Positions 36,446 through 43,418 of a DNA stretch of 64,000 bases are shown here, piece by piece. The DNA lies in NCBI RefSeq assembly GCF_000633395.1, contig NZ_AYMU01000007.1:62001-126000 (forward strand). Reading direction: 5' to 3'. Each line of letters opens with the position of its first letter. Position 1 is the first letter of the stretch. The position numbers and the translations under genes are program-made. The notes under the pieces were generated by a model, which was not told the DNA's origin, searched no databases, and saw only the letters and a list, made by a program, of their open reading frames with translations. This DNA is from Pseudomonas sp. PH1b (GTDB lineage: Bacteria > Pseudomonadota > Gammaproteobacteria > Pseudomonadales > Pseudomonadaceae).

Positions 36446-38416
36446 ATGACTACGGCCGCGAGTGGACGTTTTGCCAACCTGGGCATGGCGAAAAAACTGG
36501 GCATCGGCTTTGCCCTGGTGTTGCTCTTGACGGCCCTGGTGGCCGCTATTGGCGTCTGGTCGCTGCAAACCATCAGCCAGCGTTTCGACGGCCTCAAGCA
36601 GATGTCGCAGCTCAACAGTGGCGTGCTCAAGGTGCGCCTGCTGGAGCAGGACTACGCCCTCCACGGCGACGGCAAAAGCGTGGACAGCCTGCATGAGAGC
36701 CTGGACGGCCTGCTGGCCCTGGCCGAGCAGCTCAAGGCGCAGTCGTCGGCCAATCAGTTGGTCATGCCTGATGTCGAGCAGGCCCTGGCGGATTATCGCA
36801 AGGCTTTCGATCAGTTCGTCGAACTGACCCAGGCCAAGGAGCTGGCCCTGGAAATGGCCAGTTGGTCAGTGTCCAGCGTGGCCAACAACCTTGATGTGTT
36901 GCAGGCCGGCCTGGCGGATGACGGTGCCTACACGCTCAAGGACACCCAGGGCAAGGAGGGCGCCGAGTTCATCGAGCAGGCCAATCAGATCAGCCAGGTT
37001 TCGCGCCTGATGTTGCAGGCCATGAACGAAGCCCGGGTGCGCCTGGACCAGAACCGCAAGGGCGACGACCAGGAGGCAGCCGAGCAGGGCAAGATCGAAC
37101 AGGCCGAGCAGGCCATGACCCAGGCTGAGCAGTTGAAGGCGGTGATCAAGGACGCGGGCTACCAGACGGTGCTCAATGAGGTGTCGGGGCATATCGGCAA
37201 TTTCAGTGAGAAGCTCAACGAATACACCGGCCTGCTGGCCCAGGAGAAGCAGGTCTATCAGCAGTTGCGTGAGCGCGCGGCCCAGGTCATGGGCCGGGTC
37301 GACCAGGCCTACGCGGCTGAAGACGGGGCCATGCAGGGCGAGCTGAAGAAGAACACCTTGCTGATCATCGGCTCCTCGGCCCTGGCCTTGCTGGTGGGGT
37401 TGCTGGCGGCCCTGAGCATTACCCGGTTGATCGTCCGCCCCCTGCGCAGCGTGATGCAGGTGGCCCAGCAGATTGCCGCAGGCGACTTGAGCGCGACGGT
37501 GACGGTGACCCGGCGGGACGAAATCGGCCAATTGATGCTGGCCATGCAGCAGATGAGCCGAGGCCTGGGCAATATCGTCAGCGGCTTGCAAAGCGGAATC
37601 GAGCAACTGGCCACGTCGGCCCAGTCGCTGTCCACGGTGACCGAGCAGACCAATCTCGAGGTCAGCAGCCAGAAGGAGGAAACCGAGCAGGTCGCTACCG
37701 CGATGAACCAGATGACCGCTACGGTGCACGACGTGGCGCGCAACGCCGAGGAAGCGGCCCAGGCCGCCCAGGCGGCAGACGACAAGGTCGAGAGCGGCCA
37801 GCAGGTGGTGCGCCAGAGCATGCAGCGCATCGAGCAATTGGCGGATTCCGCCACCCGTGCCAGCAGCGGTATCGAGAGCTTGAGCGCCGAGATCGACAAT
37901 ATCGGCAGCGTGCTGGATGTGATCAAGAGCGTCGCCGAGCAGACCAACCTGCTGGCCTTGAATGCCGCCATCGAAGCTGCCAGGGCAGGGGAGCAGGGGC
38001 GGGGATTCGCCGTGGTGGCCGATGAGGTGCGGGCCCTGGCCAAGCGCACTCAGCAATCCACCGAGGAGATCGCCCGCCTGGTGGCCGCTTTGCATGTTGC
38101 CGCCGATTCCTCAGTGCAACAGATCCAGAGCAGTGGCGAGCTGGTGAAGCTGGCAGTCAGCGATGCCCTGCAGACCGAGAGCGCCCTGGGCAGCATCGCC
38201 GCGGCGGTGTCGCTGATCCAGCAGATGAATCAGCAGATCGCAGCCGCAGCCGAGCAGCAAAGCTCGGTGGCCGAAGAGATCAACCGCAGTGTCACCAGCA
38301 TTCGCGCCAGTGCCGATCAGTCGTCCCTGGCCATGCAGGGCAACGCCGCGTCGAGCATCGAGCTGGCGCAGTTGGGCGTGGAACTGAAGGGGATGGTGGG
38401 GCATTTCCGCTTGTAG
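36446..38416 (+). CDS. Methyl-accepting chemotaxis protein with HBM-type sensor domain
   Basis: Chemoreceptor of 656 residues. Transmembrane helices near 17-38 and 308-330 flank a periplasmic region of about 270 residues rich in helices, the size and pattern of the helical bimodular (HBM) domain known from McpS and PcaY of P. putida, which bind TCA acids or aromatics. HAMP, the methylation helices and the tip [19 protein letters not shown] follow. No CheR pentapeptide at the end (HFRL). The start ATG at 36446 has GGAAGGGG upstream; the open frame to 36371 is rejected. Confidence 0.93.
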   Translation: MTTAASGRFANLGMAKKLGIGFALVLLLTALVAAIGVWSLQTISQRFDGLKQMSQLNSGVLKVRLLEQDYALHGDGKSVDSLHESLDGLLALAEQLKAQSSANQLVMPDVEQALADYRKAFDQFVELTQAKELALEMASWSVSSVANNLDVLQAGLADDGAYTLKDTQGKEGAEFIEQANQISQVSRLMLQAMNEARVRLDQNRKGDDQEAAEQGKIEQAEQAMTQAEQLKAVIKDAGYQTVLNEVSGHIGNFSEKLNEYTGLLAQEKQVYQQLRERAAQVMGRVDQAYAAEDGAMQGELKKNTLLIIGSSALALLVGLLAALSITRLIVRPLRSVMQVAQQIAAGDLSATVTVTRRDEIGQLMLAMQQMSRGLGNIVSGLQSGIEQLATSAQSLSTVTEQTNLEVSSQKEETEQVATAMNQMTATVHDVARNAEEAAQAAQAADDKVESGQQVVRQSMQRIEQLADSATRASSGIESLSAEIDNIGSVLDVIKSVAEQTNLLALNAAIEAARAGEQGRGFAVVADEVRALAKRTQQSTEEIARLVAALHVAADSSVQQIQSSGELVKLAVSDALQTESALGSIAAAVSLIQQMNQQIAAAAEQQSSVAEEINRSVTSIRASADQSSLAMQGNAASSIELAQLGVELKGMVGHFRL

Positions 38417-38439
38417 CGGCGAGGAGGGCGCAGCGCTTT

Positions 38440-38475
38440 AAAACCCTTGCCCGGGTGTGCCGGGCAAGGGTTTTT
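38440..38475. terminator. Bidirectional terminator after the HBM chemoreceptor
   Basis: AAAACCCTTGCCCGG and CCGGGCAAGGGTTTT form a 15-base perfect stem with a five-base loop, A's before and T's after. It lies between convergent genes ending at 38416 and 38480. Confidence 0.93.
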
Positions 38476-38479
38476 GCTG

Positions 38480-39250
38480 TCAGTCGTAGATGGCTTTCTT
38501 TTTCCAGTCGGCGTCGGCTTCCACGGTCTTCAGGCCCTGGGTCAGCTGGTTGTCTTCGTCCGGTGCCGGTTCCAGGGTCGAGAGCACCATGGCATTGGCC
38601 CGCGCCAGGAGTTTGTCCAGGTACTCCAACTGCTCCTTGTAGACTGCCGGGTCCGGTTGCTTGCGCAGGTACTGCACACCACGTTCGAAGGCCAGGCGCG
38701 CCTGCCCCGGTTGGTTCTGCTGCAGGGCGTATTGCCCCAGGTTGTTGAAGAACTCGATGTGCAGCAGCACCAGGATATGGCGGATTTCCTTGATCCAGCG
38801 CTTGGCTTCATTGGGTTGCAGGAAACCGTCATGAGCCGCGCGGGTTACCTGGCCGTGCATGGCTTCCAATAGAAAGCGCACATCCTTGGCCTTGGCTTCG
38901 GTCTGGATCGGCGATGGCGGATTGTTGACCGGGATCGATTCACCCTGACCGACCAGGGCATTGAGTTCGGCCTGGCGTGCCTTGAGGGCGTTGTCGGACT
39001 TGTCGAGGTTGAGCATGCGCTGGACGACGTTGAGTTCCAGGCGGGTCAGCAGCAACTTGAGCCCCGGCGACATGAACTGGCCGGGAAAGGTTTCGGTGAT
39101 TTCGCCGCAGCGACGCAGGCGATCATTGAGTTCGACCTTGGTGCGGGCCTTCTCCAGCTTGTTGTTTTCCACCACATGGTTCATGTAGCCAATGGCGATC
39201 AAGAGTGCGATCCCGGCTATTACCAGCAGGGTGATCATGAGTGGTGTCAC
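38480..39250 (-). CDS. Membrane-anchored helical protein of unknown function
   Basis: Protein of 256 residues with one N-terminal transmembrane helix (LMITLLVIAGIALLIAIGYM) and a long soluble part predicted mostly helical: a charged coiled-coil-like region (NNKLEKARTKVELNDRLRRCGEITE) and a later TPR-like stretch (NNLGQYALQQNQPGQARLAFERGVQYL). I do not recognise a named family. The start is taken as GTG at 39250 with GAGG eight bases upstream; the ATG four codons later lacks a site. The TPR-like part suggests protein binding at the membrane. Confidence 0.75.
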   Translation of the reverse strand: MTPLMITLLVIAGIALLIAIGYMNHVVENNKLEKARTKVELNDRLRRCGEITETFPGQFMSPGLKLLLTRLELNVVQRMLNLDKSDNALKARQAELNALVGQGESIPVNNPPSPIQTEAKAKDVRFLLEAMHGQVTRAAHDGFLQPNEAKRWIKEIRHILVLLHIEFFNNLGQYALQQNQPGQARLAFERGVQYLRKQPDPAVYKEQLEYLDKLLARANAMVLSTLEPAPDEDNQLTQGLKTVEADADWKKKAIYD

Positions 39251-39500
39251 CGTTAAAACCTCGTTATAGGATTCGCGTGCGAGTGTAGTGGCTTGGCATT
39301 TGGACGCATAGCGCCGCTCGACGAGCCGGGTATCGGTTGTGCTGTTTATAGAGGTGGCAAACGCTTGGGGAGAACCCAGGGTTCAAATTGCCATCACCGG
39401 CTGCGGAGGACTATAACGCCTTGTCGAGTGCCAGAATATAGGCGTCAAAGCGCGGACGGCAGAAAAGCCCGAACTGGGCCTCAAACCACCCCGAAGTCAT
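39251..39500. other. Non-coding stretch before the tRNA promoter
   Basis: No gene, repeat or clear regulatory site is visible here. Short open frames in it lack ribosome sites and overlap the tRNA control region. Confidence 0.5.
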
Positions 39501-39556
39501 TGATTTAAATAAAATTATATCTGGGGCTTGACGGCCCCCCAAAGCATCCATAGAAT
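39501..39556 (+). promoter_or_regulatory. Stable-RNA promoter with UP element for the tRNA operon
   Basis: TTGACG (39528-39533), a 17-base spacer and TAGAAT (39551-39556) form a near-consensus sigma-70 promoter. The 20 bases upstream (39501-39520) are A/T only apart from one G, as in UP elements, and the sequence after -10 is GC-rich (GCGCGCC), the discriminator typical of stringently controlled tRNA and rRNA promoters. Confidence 0.85.
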
Positions 39557-39617
39557 GCGCGCCACTTTCAACGGAAAGCAAACAGCGAAACGTTGAAGGA
39601 AGTGAATGTTGTAGCGT

Positions 39618-39693
39618 GTCCCCTTCGTCTAGTGGCCTAGGACACCGCCCTTTCACGGCGGTAACAGGGGTTCGAGTCCCCTAGGGGACGCCA
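39618..39693 (+). tRNA. tRNA-Glu(TTC), copy 1
   Basis: A 76-base cloverleaf with acceptor stem GTCCCCT/AGGGGAC, anticodon loop CTTTCAC reading TTC, T-loop GGTTCGAGTCC and encoded CCA. It is the first gene of the tandem array. Confidence 0.97.
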
Positions 39694-39695
39694 AT

Positions 39696-39771
<76 letters not shown>

Positions 39772-39876
39772 ATTTTAAACAGCGTTGCTTTCGGGCAGGG
39801 CTGAGTGAAACCAGAACCAGCGTCTTCGGATTCGGCTCTGGGCACCGAAACACACACCATGTGTTCCGGGTAGTGT

Positions 39877-39952
39877 GTCCCCTTCGTCTAGTGGCCTAGG
39901 ACACCGCCCTTTCACGGCGGTAACAGGGGTTCGAGTCCCCTAGGGGACGCCA
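39877..39952 (+). tRNA. tRNA-Glu(TTC), copy 2
   Basis: Identical in all 76 bases to copy 1, including CCA. Confidence 0.97.
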
Positions 39953-39955
39953 TTT

Positions 39956-40031
<76 letters not shown>

Positions 40032-40136
40032 ATTTTAAACAGCGCTGCTTTCGGGCAGGGCTGAGTGAAACCAGAACCAACGTCTTCGGATTCGGCTCTG
40101 GGCACCGAAACACACACCATGTGTTCCGGGTAGCGT

Positions 40137-40212
40137 GTCCCCTTCGTCTAGTGGCCTAGGACACCGCCCTTTCACGGCGGTAACAGGGGTTCGAGTCCCC
40201 TAGGGGACGCCA
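40137..40212 (+). tRNA. tRNA-Glu(TTC), copy 3
   Basis: Identical in sequence to copies 1 and 2. Confidence 0.97.
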
Positions 40213-40215
40213 TTT

Positions 40216-40291
<76 letters not shown>

Positions 40292-40301
40292 AATTCACAA
40301 G

Positions 40302-40327
40302 AACGCCGCTCATTGAGCGGCGTTTTT
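40302..40327 (+). terminator. Terminator of the tRNA operon
   Basis: AACGCCGCTC, loop ATT, GAGCGGCGTT and a T-run follow the last tRNA by about ten bases. Confidence 0.93.
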
Positions 40328-40363
40328 GTTTGTCTGCGATTCAGGGTTTCGTCCTGCCATGCA

Positions 40364-40400
40364 TTAAAAAGGCCCGCCAGTCAGACTGTGCGGGCCTTTG
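40364..40400 (-). terminator. Terminator after the LysE-family gene
   Basis: AAAGGCCCGC pairs with GCGGGCCTTT across a 12-base loop containing a CAGTC/GACTG inner stem. On the minus strand it ends in T's and sits 12 bases after the exporter gene's stop. Confidence 0.85.
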
Positions 40401-40411
40401 TCGTGGGTCGC

Positions 40412-41044
40412 TCACAGTGACAGCAGCAGGCGTCCGGCGAATAGCACCAGAATCAGCCCCATGCAGCGTTCGAACCAGTGCCCCAGGCGCATGAACAACT
40501 GGCGCACCCGGGCGCTGGAAAAGAACAGCGCGACGATGACGAACCACAGGGCGTTCACCAGGCACATCCAGGCGCCATACAGCGCCTGAATGCTCAGCGG
40601 TGTGGTGGCGCTGACCAGGGTGGTGAAGATCGCCAGGAAAAACAGGGTCGCCTTGGGGTTGGTGGCGTTGGTCAGGAAGCCGGTGATAAAGGCCCGCAGC
40701 AAAGTCTGCTGCGGCTCGTCCGGCGCTGTGTCGCCAGGGAGGCTGGTCTTGGCCTTGCTGCGCAACAGGCTGATGCCCAGATACAGAATGTAGGCGCCGC
40801 CCAGCAGCTTGGCCGCGCTCAGCAGCCAGGGCGTAGCGTGCATCAGGGCACCGACCCCGAGCAGGGTGTAAAGCACGTGTACCGAAATGCCGGCGCCGAT
40901 CCCCAGGGCGGTGCAGACACCGGTCATGCGACCGAAGCCTACGCTCTGGCGGATGGTGACGGCGAAGTCCGGTCCGGGGGCGACCACGGCAAGAAAGTGA
41001 ACAACGGCCAGGGCAAGAAACTCGCCAAGATAATTGGACAGCAT
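40412..41044 (-). CDS. LysE/RhtC-family amino acid exporter
   Basis: Inner-membrane protein of 210 residues with six hydrophobic segments. The N-terminal FLAVVAPGPDFAVTIRQSVGFGRMTG motif is the LysE/Rht signature and NATNPKATLFFLAIFT is the conserved middle motif. Members export lysine, threonine, homoserine or other amino acids; the substrate is not readable. It lies 42 bases after the alanyl-tRNA editing gene on the same strand, so the two likely form an operon. Confidence 0.92.
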   Translation of the reverse strand: MLSNYLGEFLALAVVHFLAVVAPGPDFAVTIRQSVGFGRMTGVCTALGIGAGISVHVLYTLLGVGALMHATPWLLSAAKLLGGAYILYLGISLLRSKAKTSLPGDTAPDEPQQTLLRAFITGFLTNATNPKATLFFLAIFTTLVSATTPLSIQALYGAWMCLVNALWFVIVALFFSSARVRQLFMRLGHWFERCMGLILVLFAGRLLLSL

Positions 41045-41086
41045 GCGGACTCCGCAAGGCAGGAAGGTAGATGAGGACGGGCAGGC

Positions 41087-41713
41087 TCAGTCGAGGCTGT
41101 AGCTGACCGAGAGGGTGCCTTTCTTTTCCGAGACTGCGTCGATGATCACCCGCCCAAGCTGTTGCAGGTGCTGGACGTGGGTGCCACCGCAACCGTAGGC
41201 GGGCAACTGGCCGAAGCTGATCTGGCGCGACCCGGCCTCCAGGGAGATGTGCCGGGGGAAATCCTCGCTGATCCATTGTGCGAGGGCGTTCTGCACCCTG
41301 GCGCAGTCGATTTCCCCAGGTTGTTCGCCGGGCTTGAACGACACCCGTCCCTCGTCCGGCCAGTGATGAGCCTTGACGGGTATCCAGCCCTGGCTTTGCA
41401 CGAAGTGGCCAATCAAGTGTCCGGCGGAGTGCATGCGGCTGTTGAACAGGCGCTGCTCTTCATCGACACGAGCCTCATGGCTTCCCGGCGTCAGCGGTTG
41501 GCTCAGGTAATGCACGATCTGTTCGCCTTCCTGGGTGACCCGCAGCACGCGGGCCTCGCCAATCCAGCCGGTGTCGCTGGGTTGGCCGCCACCCTGGGGA
41601 TGAAAGGGCGTGGCCAGCAGGGTCGCGGCAAACAGATCGTCCTGGGGCGCGCAGCTCAGCAGTTCTACCGGGGCCGTCAACAGGTCATGTTCGAAGTACA
41701 GGCGAAGCGTCAT
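41087..41713 (-). CDS. Alanyl-tRNA editing protein (AlaX family)
   Basis: Free-standing editing domain of 208 residues that hydrolyses tRNA-Ala wrongly charged with serine or glycine. The zinc site is complete: HSAGH gives His95 and His99, and GCGGTHVQ near the end gives the Cys and third His. HPQGGGQPSDTG is the conserved glycine motif. It lacks the C-Ala and synthetase domains of AlaRS. It is transcribed with a LysE-type exporter and divergently from a LysR regulator. Confidence 0.94.
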   Translation of the reverse strand: MTLRLYFEHDLLTAPVELLSCAPQDDLFAATLLATPFHPQGGGQPSDTGWIGEARVLRVTQEGEQIVHYLSQPLTPGSHEARVDEEQRLFNSRMHSAGHLIGHFVQSQGWIPVKAHHWPDEGRVSFKPGEQPGEIDCARVQNALAQWISEDFPRHISLEAGSRQISFGQLPAYGCGGTHVQHLQQLGRVIIDAVSEKKGTLSVSYSLD

Positions 41714-41768
41714 TTCTCAAACCCTGAATCCAAGTGTTTTTTTATTATGGGGCTTGAGTAATTGCGTG

Positions 41769-41796
41769 ATAATCCATTCAAAACTCAATGGACTAT
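41769..41796. promoter_or_regulatory. Inverted repeat, candidate LysR operator
   Basis: ATAATCCATT-N8-AATGGACTAT is a ten-base inverted repeat with nine matching positions, in the 89-base region between alaX and the LysR gene. LysR regulators usually bind such sites in their own divergent promoter. It overlaps the first possible ATG of the regulator, supporting the second ATG as the start. Confidence 0.6.
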
Positions 41797-41802
41797 TGCG
41801 TC

Positions 41803-42756
41803 ATGAGCATAAATCTCCCCCTGCCTTTACTGGCAGAAATGGCCATCTTCGTCAGGGTCGTGGAGACCGGCAGCTTCTCCGAGGCCGCACGCCAGCTGGG
41901 TTCCTCGCCGTCGGCGGTGAGCCGCAGCATCTCGCGGCTGGAGAAGGCCCTGGCCACGCGTCTGCTGCAACGCACCACGCGCAAGTTGCGTTTGAGCGAC
42001 GGCGGCGAAGAGGTCTTCAAGCGCTGCAGCGAGATGGTCAGTGCGGCCCGTTCGGTCATGGAGATCAGCGGTCAGTTCACCCACGAGGCCGAGGGTGTGG
42101 TGCGGGTCAGTGTGCCCAAGGCGGTGGGGCGATTCGTGGTGCATCCCCATATGCCGGAGTTCCTGCGGCGCTACCCGAAGGTGGATGTCGAACTGCTGCA
42201 TGAAGACCGGGACATCGACCTGATCGAAGACAATGTCGACCTGGCGATCCGCATCACCGATCGTCCGCCTCCGGGGTTGGTTGGCCGCCAGCTGCTGCGC
42301 ATCGATCACATGCTGTGTGCCACCCCGCAGTACCTGGCGCAACATGGCACGCCGCTGCACCCCCAGGACCTGCGCCAGCACAGTTGCATTTACCTGGGAG
42401 AAACCCCCAGTGATGCCCGCTGGAAATTCACCCAGGGCGGCAAGGCGGTGACCGTCGGCGTGCGCGGGCGTTACGCCGCCAACCACACTGGGGTGCGCCT
42501 GGATGCGGTGCTGCAGCACCTGGGCATTGGCAGCCTGCCGTACTTCACCGCGCGCCACGCCCTGGAGCAGGGGCTGGTGGTCCAGGTGCTGCCGGAGTGG
42601 ACCTTCCTGGCCTCCTACCACGGTGGCGCCTGGCTCCTGCATTCACCGACCCGCTACCTGCCGCCCAAGTTGCGGGTCTTCATCGATTATCTGGTGGAGT
42701 GCCTGGCCAGGGAGCCGACCCTGAACCGCCCGGGCAAAGGAGAACGCATCTTGTAG
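41803..42756 (+). CDS. LysR-family transcriptional regulator
   Basis: Regulator of 317 residues with an N-terminal winged helix-turn-helix (GSFSEAARQLGSSPSAVSRSISRLEKALATRLLQRTTRKL) and a LysR substrate-binding domain. It is in the CrgA/AaeR-like branch by the VRVSVPKAVGRFVVHPHMPEFLRRYP segment. It is divergent from alaX-lysE and is probably their regulator; the inverted repeat at 41769-41796 is the likely operator. The ATG at 41803 is chosen over 41788, which lies inside that repeat. Confidence 0.9.
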   Translation: MSINLPLPLLAEMAIFVRVVETGSFSEAARQLGSSPSAVSRSISRLEKALATRLLQRTTRKLRLSDGGEEVFKRCSEMVSAARSVMEISGQFTHEAEGVVRVSVPKAVGRFVVHPHMPEFLRRYPKVDVELLHEDRDIDLIEDNVDLAIRITDRPPPGLVGRQLLRIDHMLCATPQYLAQHGTPLHPQDLRQHSCIYLGETPSDARWKFTQGGKAVTVGVRGRYAANHTGVRLDAVLQHLGIGSLPYFTARHALEQGLVVQVLPEWTFLASYHGGAWLLHSPTRYLPPKLRVFIDYLVECLAREPTLNRPGKGERIL

Positions 42757-42834
42757 GCGCTGGCTTGCCAGCGAAGGTAACTCTGAGGGCGATGCGAGGC
42801 CCAAGGGCCTCTTCGCCGGCAAGCCGGCTGCCAC
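42753..42834. repeat. REP-like inverted pair after the LysR gene
   Basis: GTAGGCGCTGGCTTGCCAGC and GCCGGCAAGCCGGCTGCCAC form a second REPIN-like pair, more divergent than the one at 9554. The left arm begins inside the regulator's stop codon. Confidence 0.8.
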
Positions 42835-42870
42835 GGGGGGGGAAGGGTGATCTGGTTTGTCGCGGCTACA

Positions 42871-42902
42871 AAAAAGGCCCGCCGGTCAAACCGTGCGGGC
42901 CC
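42871..42902 (-). terminator. Terminator of the PA2817-family gene
   Basis: GGCCCGC-CGGT-CAA-ACCG-T-GCGGGCC is a long stem, and the minus-strand transcript ends in six T's. It lies 22 bases after the gene's stop. Confidence 0.88.
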
Positions 42903-42923
42903 TGGCTGCGTCAGGAGCAGTGA

Positions 42924-43331
42924 TCAGTGCTTGCTGTCCTGGGCGGAGAGCGCCAGCAGCTGCTTTTCCTGGTTCCAGTCGAAGGGTTCGTCATTCTGCT
43001 CGGCTTCGAAGCGACGCTCTTCCAGGGCCTGGAACAAGTCGATTTCTTCATCGGGCATGTAGTGCAGGCAGTCGCCGGCGAAGAACCACAGCAGGTCGCG
43101 GGGCACCAGATGGGCGATCTGCGGGTAGCGCTGCATGGTCTGGCACAGCAGGTCCTGGCCCAGGTACTGGCTTTCGATCGGATCGATCGGCAGCGAGGCG
43201 CGCAGTTCATCGAAGCGCTCCAGGAACAGCGCGTGGCTTTCTTCGGGAACCTGTTCGGCTTCTCCCACCGCCACCAGGATGCTGCGCAGGTGGTCCAGCA
43301 GGACGAGATGATCGGCGACGATGTTGGACAT
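42924..43331 (-). CDS. PA2817-family protein, unknown function
   Basis: Acidic soluble protein of 135 residues, mostly helical, with RYPQIAHLVPRDLLWFFAGDCLHYMPDEEI as the most conserved-looking segment. I recognise it as the small family named for P. aeruginosa PA2817, which lies close to PA2815 there as it lies close to the acyl-CoA dehydrogenase here. No catalytic motif or signal is visible. AGGACCCTGTC is a usable ribosome site. Confidence 0.78.
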   Translation of the reverse strand: MSNIVADHLVLLDHLRSILVAVGEAEQVPEESHALFLERFDELRASLPIDPIESQYLGQDLLCQTMQRYPQIAHLVPRDLLWFFAGDCLHYMPDEEIDLFQALEERRFEAEQNDEPFDWNQEKQLLALSAQDSKH

Positions 43332-43350
43332 GACAGGGTCCTCAAGAACA

Positions 43351-43388
43351 AAAACGGGCGCGGGAGTATATAGCTCCTGCGCCCGGTT
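43351..43388 (-). terminator. Terminator of the acyl-CoA dehydrogenase gene
   Basis: On the minus strand, CGGGCGCAGGAG pairs with CTCCCGCGCCCG (one G-T wobble) around a seven-base loop and is followed by T5. It lies 31 bases after the fadE stop and before the PA2817-family start, so the two genes are separate units. Confidence 0.85.
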
Positions 43389-43418
43389 TCATAATCGACC
43401 TGCCGCGAGGGAGCCCGC

